A stretch of 64,000 bases of DNA from Planctomycetota bacterium (GCA_016200135.1 JACQFI010000052.1:1-64000), one strand, 5' to 3'; positions 53,001 to 62,546 are shown, counted from the first letter of the stretch. Notes: generated by a model not told the origin, from the sequence alone. Program-made: numbers and translations.

Positions 53001-53234
53001 GGCGAGGCCGGCGAAGGGAAAAAACTGGCCTTGCGGGTCGTGCTCGACCGGCCCGACTCGAAGTGGCTCGATGCGGCGCTCTATCTGTGCGGCCGCTGCA
53101 GCGAAGAACTGGCCGAGCCCGAGAAGGCCATCGGCTATTATCGCAAACTGCTCGCGGAACGCCCGCAGAGCCCGCGGGCCGAGACCGCCAAGGAACGCTT
53201 GAAGGCCCTGGGCGCTCCGGCTGCCAAGCCGTAG
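50100..53234 (+). CDS. 1044-residue exported TPR-repeat protein
   Basis: After a short signal-like segment (residues ~1-25) the protein is helical tetratricopeptide-type repeats almost throughout. Examples are DFRRANHLYTLHEYQMAVEA, LLLAESCYQLKDYAKSAAAF and LEQYLEKFPNAKGVREAW-like units with GN/Y/A positions in place, about 20 or more repeats. The sequence resembles planctomycete TPR proteins such as the YbgF/TolA-binding type. The start follows an AGGTAGG string. It lies 89 bases before the ExbB-like gene and 1.2 kb before the giant VWA-DUF4159 gene, all in one direction. Such TPR scaffolds often hold Tol/Ton-type or gliding-type complexes outside the inner membrane, and that role is inferred here. 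Confidence 0.85.
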   Translation: MAKNCALLLAVLLCASIGNIKRSAAGEDADFRRANHLYTLHEYQMAVEALNKYLADFPKSERTGEARLLLAESCYQLKDYAKSAAAFDLFLKENPSSPRRAEALQRSVKLCSLTKDYARALENADLFLKENRPKLGQKDAPPALPALFESVLYYAGDSAYALKKYDAARSYWDALNKDFANSKLRADAAEGLGWIAFEKGEFEAAQAQFGLTAAAPNHEKAASSQLMLARCLDELGKSADALAALDKVAALTGGKEQARFVALYKAKFLLRAKRYDQAVPQYKALVKDFAAQPEAASAVAEAAVLLDGDGKNAEALDLAELYLSAFTKGDDRPLMASIKARALVALKRNDEALAAAKTALAEAEALPAGDRRDKIERPAALMFLADLSGADVGKYYQTIVKEHAQSRFAPAAQYQLAYWAGKAGNLDEGLQQVEALLKALPANDKESADLRRKTLFAASDFAFRKADYARAEPLLKEYAALPEVKADAAKMQLGLASLRLAWCRDHANDSGETVRILDGALAAEPKGEVRAEMLYLRGLAQVKAKNPDKGLAAYRLLLKESPESHFADYAAYEAARLAYESGKPEDALPWLDAPLAKDDAKDAPLYLEILMLRAKARYRASKQADALADAEALLKRPDLKDRANAARLLKALSLEALPGKEKESEAAYGEMLATGPAEAAEVQQALFRRAQIRFVSKRFAEARDDYNAFLSKNEVQAENPDTLQAAIRLSVCLKELKDTAGSQAQLDKLAQLKLTGAAAFEVPFQLGNMLYESGKNPEAAAQYKKALDAAQGSKDVPLQALSAAWLNLAWSYERSKDPKQAEAAFAALLKLDPAGPFSAEARYYRGRLLSEAGDAEGALALWKELLEKQSADPLAERALASIADAHAKGGRFPEAVSAYEQYLEKFPNAKGVREAWCGLAECRLQTKKPDAARDAFMKALGEKGLDAELDDVGERVVLGMAELALAKGEAGEGKKLALRVVLDRPDSKWLDAALYLCGRCSEELAEPEKAIGYYRKLLAERPQSPRAETAKERLKALGAPAAKP

Positions 53235-53323
53235 CTTCAAAAGGTATGGCCCGGCCGCTCCAAAGCCGCTATGGTAAAGAAGAATTTCCGGCCGGCACAC
53301 CCCATGGAGCTAGACCAGGCCGC

Positions 53324-54325
53324 ATGACCCGCCGCCCCCGTACAGGCTCCGCCGCGCTCGCGCTGCTTCTTCTGGCACTGCTGCAAGCGCCCGGAACGTT
53401 TGCCGCCGAAGCGCCGCCTGCCTCCGCGGCCGCGCGACTCCACACGAACCTGGGCGAAGGCAAGACGCTCTGGGACATCTTCCTCGATGGCGGCTGGTGC
53501 ATGTGGCCGATCCTCGGGTCGTCGGTGGTCGGAATGGCCTTCTACCTCGAACGCGTCATCGAACTGCGCCACAAGCGCCACGTGCCTCCGGGCTTCGACA
53601 AGGACATCGTCCACGTCGTGGATACGCGCGGCGTGGACGCGGGGCTCGCGCTCTGCCTCGAGAAACAGTCTTCGCTCTCGCGGGTGCTCTACGCGGCGCT
53701 CCTGCGCTACGGGACTTCGCGCCAGGAGATGGAAACCGCGGTGCGCGACGAGGGCACCCGCCTGCTATACGACCTGCGCCGAAACAGCCGCGTGATCGGC
53801 CTCATGTGCCTTCAAGCCCCGCTCTGGGGTTTACTCGGAACCGTGCTCGGGCTGATCGACGCCTTCGGCCAGGCGGCCGCGGCCGGCGCGGCGGGGACTA
53901 CCGACCAGTTTGCCGAGAGCCTTAGCGTCGCGCTGGTGGCCGCGGCCTTCGGGCTGCTCGTCTTGATTCCGCTCACGGCCCTTTACTTCCACGCGAAAGG
54001 CAAGGCCGACGACATCGTCCGCGAGATCGAAGAGCGCGCGATCGATTCGATCGTCACCATCGACCGCAAGGCACGGCGGTCGATCCGCCTCATCGAGGAC
54101 ATCGAAGAGAACCTCGAGACCAAGGAGATGGCCGCGGCCAAGCCCGCGCCGGACCTGGACGCCGAGTTCGACGACCCCGATCTGGAAAAGTCGATCAAGA
54201 CCAGCGTCACCACCCCTGCGCACATGCCGGTGGTGACGCCGCCCGCCAACACGCCGGTGCCTGAAGTGAAGGCGGACGTCAAAGCACCCCGGCAGATCGC
54301 CAACCCCGACAGCGAGCGCAAGTAA
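53324..54325 (+). CDS. MotA/TolQ/ExbB-family proton-channel subunit
   Basis: The 333-residue protein has a signal-like start (residues 1-28), TM1 at ~58-78, TM2 at ~157-180 with the family's GLLGTVLGLIDAF and TM3 at ~198-222 with AAAFGLLVLIPL. A ~100-residue cytoplasmic tail rich in Glu, Lys and Pro follows. ExbB/TolQ subunits couple proton flow to work at the cell envelope. The start is ambiguous: ATG 53324 gives the signal-like peptide and fits the family; an upstream ATG at 53246 abuts an AAAAGG. No ExbD/TolR gene follows. The giant protein encoded next, or the TonB-like protein at 37792, could be the output partner; both ideas are inference. Confidence 0.88.
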   Translation: MTRRPRTGSAALALLLLALLQAPGTFAAEAPPASAAARLHTNLGEGKTLWDIFLDGGWCMWPILGSSVVGMAFYLERVIELRHKRHVPPGFDKDIVHVVDTRGVDAGLALCLEKQSSLSRVLYAALLRYGTSRQEMETAVRDEGTRLLYDLRRNSRVIGLMCLQAPLWGLLGTVLGLIDAFGQAAAAGAAGTTDQFAESLSVALVAAAFGLLVLIPLTALYFHAKGKADDIVREIEERAIDSIVTIDRKARRSIRLIEDIEENLETKEMAAAKPAPDLDAEFDDPDLEKSIKTSVTTPAHMPVVTPPANTPVPEVKADVKAPRQIANPDSERK

Positions 54326-54448
54326 CCTGGATTTCAGCGCGGCCGGATTGCCCTGATTTTGACCGCAACAAAACCGATTTATCCTCCGTCTAATCCGTGA
54401 CTTAACCTATGTTGTACGGTATCTAAGAAAGTCGAGGGTATGGAAGGC

Positions 54449-57400
54449 ATGGCGCGATCGCCGGACAACGGTCGCACAGGTGCGCTGCTCGGAATGAGCG
54501 GCAGCGGTATCCCTGTTGTTCTGGCGCTCCTTATCCTCTTCCTTGCGTCCGTACAGACGCAGGCTCAAGAGGAATCGCAGGTCCTCCTTTCCAGCGAAGG
54601 CACGGTCGTCCTCGGACCCGACGACACGCTGGAGTTGGTGCTCCGGACCCGCGACGACCGCGCCGCCGGAACGGCCGTTCCTGAACTTCGCGCCTGGCTG
54701 CTCGCCTCCGAGCAGCAAGACGCCGGAGAGGGCGAGAAGCCGCAAGGCCGCGTCCTCACGGTTTCATCCACCACACGCCCCGGCGAATGGCTGGCGCACA
54801 TCCGCGGACTCAAGCCGCCCAAAGCGGATCGCGTCAAGGCCTGGGATCTCCTGCTGCGCTGGAACAGCGGCGCGGAGAAGAAAACGCAAGGAACCGTGCG
54901 GCTTAAAGGCGCGGTGGCCTTTCGGGAAGGCCAGCCGGACGTCGTGCTGCTGCTGGATGGCTCGCTCTCCATGGGCCGCACCGACCCGAATCGCCTGCGC
55001 GTGGAGGCCTCGCGAACCTTCGTGGCGTTGGGCCGCGCGTCCGGAGGCATCGGGCGCATCGCGCTGGTCCAGTTCGACGACAAGACGCGGACGATCCTGC
55101 CGCTCACGCCCATCGGCCAGGCCGCCGCCATCGAACAGGGGCTCGAAAAGATCGGCGAGAGCGGCGAGACGGATATCGACGGCGGCATCCGCCGCGCGCT
55201 GGAGATACTCAAAGGCGACCGCGAACAGGCCGCCGGCGCCATCGTGCTCTTAACCGACGGCAAACAGGAACCCGGCGAATACAAGGACGCGCATGCCCTG
55301 GCGCGCGCGGCCAACGTACCCGTGCACACCGTCGCGCTGGGACACGACGCCGACCGCGCCCTGCTGCGGCGCATTGCCGCGGATACCGGCGGCACGTTCG
55401 CCGACGCCGTTCGCGACCAGGACTTGCTGAAGATGTACGCCGCCGTCGCCGGCAAGATCGCGGGCGGCCGGACGATTCTCAGCGCCGAGATGCCCGCACG
55501 TGGCGGCACGGCTGAATTCCAAGCCGACGGCGCCTGCCGCACACTCGCGCTCTCGGCGGCCAGTCGCGGTAACGGGGCGTTGACGCTCACCGGTCCCGGC
55601 GGCGCGCTGCTGCGCTCGGGCGTGCAACCGCATCCGCTGCTCTTCCAGATGGCCCCCGCCGCCGGTTCGTGGAAGGCCGAATGGACGCCGGAGGGCGGCA
55701 ACAGCGCCGCGACCGTGAATGCGTCCGCGCAGACGCCGCTCTATCCGCTCTTCTTCAGAACGCGCACGGACGCGAAGGGCGAGATCGAGATCGATCCCGA
55801 CGAACCGCGCGTGGCGCTTTCGCTGACGGACGGCGCCGAGAACATCGCTACCGCGGAGATCACCGTCGCGCTTGCGGCTTCGGAAGGCCAACCGCCGCTG
55901 ACCGTGCGCCTCTTCGACGACGGCAAACACGACGATGGCGCGGCGGGCGACGGCGTCTTTGCCGGGGAAGTGGATGCACTGCGTGACGCCCGGATGCCCG
56001 GCGATACCGGCGGCACGCTCACGGCGGTCGTTCAAGGCACGCGCATGGGGGGCGAAGCTTTCCGGCGCGAGGTCCGCGCAACCTGGAGCCTGAAACGCAG
56101 CGGCGCGCGCGCCCTGCTGACCTCCGGCGCGGCCGATTTGGGCGCACACTGGTCGGGCACCGTCGCGGAAGGCCGGATCTCGCTGCGCATACGCGGGCAA
56201 GGCGGCGCGATCTCCGTCGAGTCCACCCTTGCTCCGCAGGACGCCTCCGCTCTGCCCGGGCTCACTGAATACCTGGAGATCGTCTCCGCGCCTGAAAAAC
56301 TGTCCGCGGGCGGACGCGGAGAAGTCGCGTTTCGCGTGCGCATCCCTGAAGGCACTCCGGAGGGCCTCTATGCGGGCACCTTCAAGCTAACGTTGAGCGC
56401 TGCCTCCGCCGATCCCGCAATCGCCGTAACGGCGCCTTGGCGCGTGCGCGTGCATCCCGCACAACTCAGCATAGAACCCGCGCGTCTCGACTTGGGAGAC
56501 CTTCCGCCTGGAGCGGTTGTCCAGCGCGCGATAAAGATCGCCACGCGCGGCGGCGTGCTGAATCTCGCACCGTTCGCCAAGGCCGAACCCGCCGCGTTTC
56601 TGAAGCGGCGCGATCCGCGCTTCGCACTCCTGCCGTCCTCGATCTTTTCTGGATCGAATCCGAGCATGCTTGAATTCAAGACCGGTGCCGCCGGCTTTAC
56701 ACGCGCGGGTACGGAACCCGTTGAACTCGCGCTCACTTTCGCGATTCCACCGCACGCCACTTCGGGAAGGCTCGAAGAGACGCTCGTCTTGCGTGACCGT
56801 TTTGGCCGCTCAGCAGCGCGCCTGCCGGTTACGGCTCACGTCTCGCCGCAGCATCTCGATGTTCCCGGCGCGGTCGCTCTAGGCGAGCTCGAACCCGGCG
56901 ACGAAGTTGCGCGGCCGATTGCCTTCCCGCTCGCGGGCGAGCTGGCGCAGGGCGTCGCCTATAAAGCCGCGGTGGTCAAGATCGCGAACGACCGTGCGGA
57001 ACAAGTGGAAGCAAGCTGGAACGCCGGTGAGACGCCCAATTCGGGAACGTTGCGCCTCCGGCTGAATGCGCAGATGCGCCAAGGAACTTTAGGCGGCTGG
57101 CTCTCGTTCGAGGCCGGCCCAGCGCTCGCGTACCGCCGCTGGCAAGCGCACGTCGTGGAACCGGCGCTTAAGCCCGAGGTCTCGGAGATCGATCTCGGCA
57201 CGCTCCTGCCGGGACAGTCGCGTACGCAGTCTTTCCTCGCGGCCTTTAAGGGTGCGCGTTCAACCTTTTTTGCAGCGCGCGTAGCCGCTCCGCCGTGCAA
57301 GCCGAAATTGCGCCACATCGCTCTTCCGCAGGACGCTTTACGGTCGCGGGCATCCAAGTCCACGCTGATCCCGAACGGTGCCGCGAAGATCGAGCTCGAA

Positions 57401-60400
57401 CTGCAAGTGCCCGATCTGGCTCAGGACGGGAACTACGAAGCCAAGGTCGCGCTGGACTCGCGGCTGGGTTCGGTCGAGATCCCCGTGCGCTTCCGCGTCG
57501 CGGCTCCGGTGCCGCAGCCGCCCTTCCATGTGGCGCCCGGAGAGCTGACTCTGCGCGTAGTCAATGGCACGCCCGACGAACCGGCCATGGTCGTCGTCAC
57601 GTCGCACAGCGACGAAGAACTCTCGCTTGCGGCGCGCGTCGAACCTGCGGCAGGCCTCACGCGTGCCTGCGTGGATCTGCTGGCCGCGCCCGACGCGAAG
57701 GCCGGGCAGGCGCTGACGGTCGCGCTCCCCGGCCGCGCCGAGACGCGGCTGCTGCTGCGCGCATGGCCCGATGCCCGGAGCGACGAGCGCTGCCGGCTGG
57801 TGCTCGAAGGCGCGGGCGAACGCCAGGCCGTCGAGATCGCCTTTCAGGTCGTCAACGATCCTCGATTGAGCACGGGCGGTCCACGCGGCGGCATCTCGTT
57901 CTTCGATTGGCTGCGCATTCTGATCCTGCTCCTGATCGCGCTGCTGATCTTCCTGGCGCGCACGTTCTTCAAGCAGCGCTGGGTGCGCTTTGCCGCGTAT
58001 ACGCTCGCCTTTCACGCGGCGGTCCTGATGATCGCCGTGCCCTCCTCCACCATGATGAATGCGCTTCCCGACGCCATGCAGGTATCTATTCTGAACACGC
58101 AGGAGGAACTCGGCTTCGAACTCAGCCCGGAACAGGAACGGCGTCTCGCCGCGCTGGCTACCGGCGCCGAGGGCCCCGCCGGGTCCGGAGGTGGAGCACC
58201 CAAAGAAGGCGGCGCGCTGGCCGCCGCCGGCCGGGACGCCACACTCCCGGCGGCTCAAGCGCATGCCGCGGCCCCCGCCGCCGAAGGCGTGCTGGCCAAG
58301 GCGCAGGCCCAGGATGCGCGCAAGGCCTCCGCCGCGCCGGGCGAACCGCAGCGCACCGAACGCCCGGACGAACCGGAAAAGGCGCTGGCCGCGGAGGCTC
58401 TCGATCCCACCGCGCCACCCGCACCGGAACCCGCGCCCGCGGCGCAGACGGTCTCCAACGCTCCCGTCGAAGCGCCGCTTGCGCTGAAGGACCCGACACC
58501 CGGCGTGCTCCCGGCTCAGGAACCGCCCGCCGCACAAGCGCCGGCGACCACCACCGCAGCCACGCTCACGAAGGCCGCGCCTTCGCCCATCACCCGCGTG
58601 ATGGCGCGACCCGCGCCCGAGCCCTCCGCCACGCGGGCCGCGCGCGACATTGCGGTCGCCGAAGACCCGCCCCTGGCCTCGAATCTGCCGGAAGCTTCGG
58701 ATTCCCCCGACGGTCCTCTGGCTCAAGATACGGAGACGCCGCAAACACAGGGTCCCCGCAACGGTCCGGTGCAAGGATTCGCCATGGCTACGGCCTACGC
58801 GCCTTCAAAGCTGGATGCGTTCGGCAAGGCCGGAGGCGTGCTTATCGCCAAGCCGCAAAGCGTATCGAACGCCTCGTGGCTCGTCTCTTCGGGCTTGGCC
58901 GCCACGCCCACGGGCACCAGCTACGGCGGTGGATCGAAGGGACAGGGGCTTACGAAACAGGGCGGCGGGCAGCAGCGCGTGAGCGGGCTCTCCGCGGGCA
59001 ACGCCGAGGACGGGGCGCTCGAAGCTCTGGCGGTTCCAAACGCGTCCGGCAAAGGCGGCGGCACGCAGTCCGGCGGCGGAACCGGAACGCACGCGGGCGG
59101 CGGTGGAACGCATGATGCCGGCGGACGCGATGCCGACGGCGACGGTCCCGCCGGTCCGCGCGGAGGCCCCGGCGGCTGGGGCTTGGTCTCATGGGGCACA
59201 GGCAAGAACGGAACCGGAAGCGGCTCGGATCCTTTAAGCACGGGCACGGCCTTGACCGGAAAGCCCGGCGCCAAAGGAACGCTTCCCGGGCTTGGCGACG
59301 GCCTAGGCCTGGGTGGCTCGGAGCGGCTCGGCTTAGGCGGGCGCGGCGGAACCGGGCAAGGCATCGGCCGCGGCGAAGGCCGCGGAACCGGCCTGGGTGA
59401 CGGCGACGCCCCGCTGGCCGCGGACGGATGGGGCAAAGGCGGGAACGGCCGTGGAGCGGGCGAAGGGACTGGCCCCGCCGTAGGCGGCACGGGAACCGGA
59501 ACGGACGCAGGCCAGGGCACAGGACCGGGCGATGGCGCCGGCCGAACGCATGCCGCGGGCTCAGGCGGCGGCCTGGGCCTGATCGGATCAGGCCCCGGTG
59601 GCGGCAGCGGAACGCTGGCGGGGCTCGGGGGAACGGGCGGGCCTTCCAAGCTGGAAGGTCCGGGCGGCGCCGCCGCGTCCTTCGCGGGTTTTGCGCTCGA
59701 CCCGCAGAAGTTCGGAGTGAAGACCGCCTCGCGCCTGAGCGGCCAAGGCAAGGACGCGAATGGCAATGGCTTTGGCGACCGCCCGGTCTGGGGGTCGGCG
59801 GCCGGCCAGATCCTCCGCGTGACGCTGGGCCTCGCAAAGCACGCGGCCGACTGGAACTCTTCGCCCACGGCGCTTCACAATCTCTCGACCGCCTTTAAAG
59901 AACGCTGCGGCCTCCCGGACGTCGAATCCACCGTAAAGATCGTGGCGCTTACGGACCGCGCCGCGCTCTCCGCTTGCCGCGTGATCCTGATCACCGCCAA
60001 CGATCCCATCGCCTTCACGCCGGCCGAGCGCGACGGCTTGCGAGCCTACATCACCGGCGGCGGCCTGGTGTGGGTGAACGATTCGGGCCCCAGCGGCGAC
60101 GAGCGTTTCGACGCTGCATTCCGCCGCGAACTGCCCGCGATCGTGCCCGGCGCGAAACTCGAACGGATCGACGCGTCGCACCCGCTTTTCCGCTCCGCCT
60201 ACGATCTCTCGCGGGGCTTCAAGGGCTACCGCATCCCGCCCGGCGACAAGTACCGGCAGGAGTTCATCGAAGTGCTCGCGCCGGACAAGCCGGGCGCGCG
60301 CGTGGGTCTGATCTATACGCGCAACGATTACGCCGATGGGCTGGAGATCGACCCGCGCAACATCGCCGGCCGGCCTTCGCTCACGGATCTCTCCGCCGAT

Positions 60401-61033
60401 GAGATGCTCGAAGGCTCCCTGCGCTTCGGCGTCAACGTCATCGCCTACGCGCTGGGCGCGGAAGCGCCGCGCATGCCGCCGCCGCCGGAGAGCGCCGCGC
60501 AGGCCTCCAAATTCTACCGCTACAGCGGGCCGGAACTGCCCGCCTTTGACGACTTCTCGAAGGAAAACGATGCGAACGCCCAGCCCCTCTGGGTCGCGGA
60601 AGATTGGGGCAACCCCGCGGTGCTCGCGTACGCGAACATCGAGAAGGGCCGCGCGTTAAAGGTGGCGTTCACGAAAGGCGCGAAGTCGAAGGCCGCGGTC
60701 ACCCGCGACCTCGGGCTGGACCTGAGCAAGTCCAAGTCCATCGTGCTGGACCTGTACTCGTCCCTGCCGCACGGGTTCAACGTCGCGCTACTCTTCCAGA
60801 CTCGGCCGGGTTGGGTAGGTTACGAGTGCCGTCCGGTATACGTGAAGCCCGGCTGGAACCGGAACCTGCGCTTCCCGCTGGACCTCGACGACTTCAAGAG
60901 TGCCAAGAACGATTGGAAGACCTACGACCAGCCGTTCGGCCAGCGGAGCGACGTTGCGAAGATCTCGGTCCTTCTCTACAATCTGGAGTCCGACGGCGAA
61001 GCTATGATCGGCAACCTCCGCATCGAAAAGTAA
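54449..61033 (+). CDS. 2194-residue VWA-TM-Gly-rich-DUF4159 envelope protein
   Basis: Domains in order: signal-like helix (~18-37); beta domain; VWA domain with a complete MIDAS start DGSLS (D170, S172, S174) to ~340; several Ig-like beta domains (~350-1130); two hydrophobic helices (~1153-1175 and 1182-1202); an Ala/Pro-rich stretch (~1230-1420); a Gly-rich stretch (~1490-1742); a DUF4159 module (~1747-2007, containing SACRVILITANDPIAF and GGGLVWVNDSG); and a C-terminal beta-sandwich resembling carbohydrate-binding modules (~2010-2194). Both ends should lie outside the membrane. VWA domains bind proteins or ligands through metal. GAGGG lies 10 bases before ATG 54449 but only one base before ATG 54440. 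The gene follows the ExbB-like gene by 123 bp. I know no close, named homologue of the full architecture. Confidence 0.8.
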   Translation: MARSPDNGRTGALLGMSGSGIPVVLALLILFLASVQTQAQEESQVLLSSEGTVVLGPDDTLELVLRTRDDRAAGTAVPELRAWLLASEQQDAGEGEKPQGRVLTVSSTTRPGEWLAHIRGLKPPKADRVKAWDLLLRWNSGAEKKTQGTVRLKGAVAFREGQPDVVLLLDGSLSMGRTDPNRLRVEASRTFVALGRASGGIGRIALVQFDDKTRTILPLTPIGQAAAIEQGLEKIGESGETDIDGGIRRALEILKGDREQAAGAIVLLTDGKQEPGEYKDAHALARAANVPVHTVALGHDADRALLRRIAADTGGTFADAVRDQDLLKMYAAVAGKIAGGRTILSAEMPARGGTAEFQADGACRTLALSAASRGNGALTLTGPGGALLRSGVQPHPLLFQMAPAAGSWKAEWTPEGGNSAATVNASAQTPLYPLFFRTRTDAKGEIEIDPDEPRVALSLTDGAENIATAEITVALAASEGQPPLTVRLFDDGKHDDGAAGDGVFAGEVDALRDARMPGDTGGTLTAVVQGTRMGGEAFRREVRATWSLKRSGARALLTSGAADLGAHWSGTVAEGRISLRIRGQGGAISVESTLAPQDASALPGLTEYLEIVSAPEKLSAGGRGEVAFRVRIPEGTPEGLYAGTFKLTLSAASADPAIAVTAPWRVRVHPAQLSIEPARLDLGDLPPGAVVQRAIKIATRGGVLNLAPFAKAEPAAFLKRRDPRFALLPSSIFSGSNPSMLEFKTGAAGFTRAGTEPVELALTFAIPPHATSGRLEETLVLRDRFGRSAARLPVTAHVSPQHLDVPGAVALGELEPGDEVARPIAFPLAGELAQGVAYKAAVVKIANDRAEQVEASWNAGETPNSGTLRLRLNAQMRQGTLGGWLSFEAGPALAYRRWQAHVVEPALKPEVSEIDLGTLLPGQSRTQSFLAAFKGARSTFFAARVAAPPCKPKLRHIALPQDALRSRASKSTLIPNGAAKIELELQVPDLAQDGNYEAKVALDSRLGSVEIPVRFRVAAPVPQPPFHVAPGELTLRVVNGTPDEPAMVVVTSHSDEELSLAARVEPAAGLTRACVDLLAAPDAKAGQALTVALPGRAETRLLLRAWPDARSDERCRLVLEGAGERQAVEIAFQVVNDPRLSTGGPRGGISFFDWLRILILLLIALLIFLARTFFKQRWVRFAAYTLAFHAAVLMIAVPSSTMMNALPDAMQVSILNTQEELGFELSPEQERRLAALATGAEGPAGSGGGAPKEGGALAAAGRDATLPAAQAHAAAPAAEGVLAKAQAQDARKASAAPGEPQRTERPDEPEKALAAEALDPTAPPAPEPAPAAQTVSNAPVEAPLALKDPTPGVLPAQEPPAAQAPATTTAATLTKAAPSPITRVMARPAPEPSATRAARDIAVAEDPPLASNLPEASDSPDGPLAQDTETPQTQGPRNGPVQGFAMATAYAPSKLDAFGKAGGVLIAKPQSVSNASWLVSSGLAATPTGTSYGGGSKGQGLTKQGGGQQRVSGLSAGNAEDGALEALAVPNASGKGGGTQSGGGTGTHAGGGGTHDAGGRDADGDGPAGPRGGPGGWGLVSWGTGKNGTGSGSDPLSTGTALTGKPGAKGTLPGLGDGLGLGGSERLGLGGRGGTGQGIGRGEGRGTGLGDGDAPLAADGWGKGGNGRGAGEGTGPAVGGTGTGTDAGQGTGPGDGAGRTHAAGSGGGLGLIGSGPGGGSGTLAGLGGTGGPSKLEGPGGAAASFAGFALDPQKFGVKTASRLSGQGKDANGNGFGDRPVWGSAAGQILRVTLGLAKHAADWNSSPTALHNLSTAFKERCGLPDVESTVKIVALTDRAALSACRVILITANDPIAFTPAERDGLRAYITGGGLVWVNDSGPSGDERFDAAFRRELPAIVPGAKLERIDASHPLFRSAYDLSRGFKGYRIPPGDKYRQEFIEVLAPDKPGARVGLIYTRNDYADGLEIDPRNIAGRPSLTDLSADEMLEGSLRFGVNVIAYALGAEAPRMPPPPESAAQASKFYRYSGPELPAFDDFSKENDANAQPLWVAEDWGNPAVLAYANIEKGRALKVAFTKGAKSKAAVTRDLGLDLSKSKSIVLDLYSSLPHGFNVALLFQTRPGWVGYECRPVYVKPGWNRNLRFPLDLDDFKSAKNDWKTYDQPFGQRSDVAKISVLLYNLESDGEAMIGNLRIEK

Positions 61034-61046
61034 CTATCGCAGAGTG

Positions 61047-62546
61047 TCAGCTCTTCTTCGGCGCGTCTTTTCGGGCGCTGCCCGGCGCATGGTGTTCCTT
61101 CTCGATGCGATGGATGTGAATGCGCCCCGAGAATTCCTTGGATTCCTCGCGGCCGACGGCGACAACAATGGTGTCGCCTCCCCCCGCCAGGCCGCACTTC
61201 CGCACCGCTTCCTCCGCGTGGCGCAAGACCGCGCCGGTCTCTTCGAGCCCGCCCGCCGCGACCGGCGTCACGCCCCAGAACAGCGTCATGCGGTGCAACG
61301 CGCGCGGCGCGGAGCTCAGCGCCAGCACCGGCACGCGCGGCCGCGAGGACGCCACGAAGCGCGCCGTCTCGCCCGAACGGGAGACGACCACGATCGCCTT
61401 CACCTCAATGCTGCGCGCGATGCGCTCTACGCCCAGCGCCAGCGCGTCGTGGAGATTCGAAGCCATCGATTCGCCCGGGCGAAAAGCCTGTTCCACATGG
61501 CCCGACAAAAGGTAGCGCTCGGCCTCCCGCGCGATCGACGCCATCGCTTCGACGGCTTCAACCGGATACTTCCCGCTGGCCGATTCGCCCGAAAGCATCA
61601 CCGCGTCGGTACCGTCGAAAATCGCGTTGGAGACGTCGCTGACCTCGGCGCGCGTCGGCCGCGCATTCTGCGTCATCGATTCCAGCATCTGCGTGGCCGT
61701 GATCACCGGCTTGTCGAGTTCGTTTGCGATCCGAATCAGGCGCTTCTGGATCGGCGGCACTTTCTCGAAATCCATCTCGACGCCCAGATCGCCCCGGGCC
61801 ACCATCACGCCGTCGGACGCATGCACGATCTCTTCTAGCCGCGCGATGGCTTCGGGCTTCTCGATCTTGCTGATCAGCAGCGGCGGGTCGCTCTCTTTCG
61901 CCAGCCGCGCGCGCACCGGATCGAGGTCTTCGGGGCGCCGCACGAACGAGAGCGCGACGAAGTCCACGCCGTTCGTGAGGCCCCACTCCAGGTCCTGCAA
62001 ATCCTTGGGTGTCACGCTGGGCGCGGAGACGTTCACACCCGGCAGGTTCATGCCTTTGCGCGACTTAAGGACGCCGCCGCGCGTGAAACGCATGCGCACG
62101 GACGAGGCGAGGACTTCGGTGGCGCGCGCCTCGAGCGCGCCGTCGTCGAAGAGCACGCGTTCGCTGGCCTTCACGTCGCGGACGAGGCCGTCGTACTCGC
62201 ACGGCAGCCCGTTCGCCGGCGCGCCGAACTCGGGCGATCCCGTGAAGAACTCCACGTCCTGGCCGTCTTTTATCTCGACGGCGCCGCCGGGCATCTCGCC
62301 CACGCGGATCTTCGGACCGCAGAGGTCCTGGAGCACGCCGACGGGCCGGCCGGCCTTCGCGGCGGCTTCGCGGATCAGTTTGAGCGTGCGTGAGTGCGAC
62401 TCGTGATTGCCGTGCGAAAAGTTCAGCCGCGCGACATCCATGCCCGCGCGGATCATGCGCTCGAGCACGGCCGGATCGGAACTAGCCGGGCCGATCGTGC
62501 AGACGATGCGCGTGCGGCGGTAGGTTTCATGCGGCTTCGTGTTCAT
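61047..62546 (-). CDS. pyk: Pyruvate kinase
   Basis: A 499-residue enzyme converting phosphoenolpyruvate and ADP to pyruvate and ATP, the last step of glycolysis. It has TRIVCTIGPASSDPAV at the start, LNFSHG near residue 42, the metal-binding LISKIEKPEAI (~225) and VMVARGDLGVEM (~245), then TQMLESM and the C-terminal allosteric-type domain. The short Ala/Lys-rich tail (GSARKDAPKKS) is common here. GGAG lies 5 bases before ATG 62546. It is convergent with the giant VWA-DUF4159 gene (13-base gap) and divergent from the C45 hydrolase gene. The family call is secure; the effector is unknown. Confidence 0.97.
   Translation of the reverse strand: MNTKPHETYRRTRIVCTIGPASSDPAVLERMIRAGMDVARLNFSHGNHESHSRTLKLIREAAAKAGRPVGVLQDLCGPKIRVGEMPGGAVEIKDGQDVEFFTGSPEFGAPANGLPCEYDGLVRDVKASERVLFDDGALEARATEVLASSVRMRFTRGGVLKSRKGMNLPGVNVSAPSVTPKDLQDLEWGLTNGVDFVALSFVRRPEDLDPVRARLAKESDPPLLISKIEKPEAIARLEEIVHASDGVMVARGDLGVEMDFEKVPPIQKRLIRIANELDKPVITATQMLESMTQNARPTRAEVSDVSNAIFDGTDAVMLSGESASGKYPVEAVEAMASIAREAERYLLSGHVEQAFRPGESMASNLHDALALGVERIARSIEVKAIVVVSRSGETARFVASSRPRVPVLALSSAPRALHRMTLFWGVTPVAAGGLEETGAVLRHAEEAVRKCGLAGGGDTIVVAVGREESKEFSGRIHIHRIEKEHHAPGSARKDAPKKS

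Noticed and set aside
58921..59868. Pro/Ser-rich minus-strand frames opposite the Gly-rich region
   Set aside because: Glycine codons read backwards give proline; this fully explains the composition.
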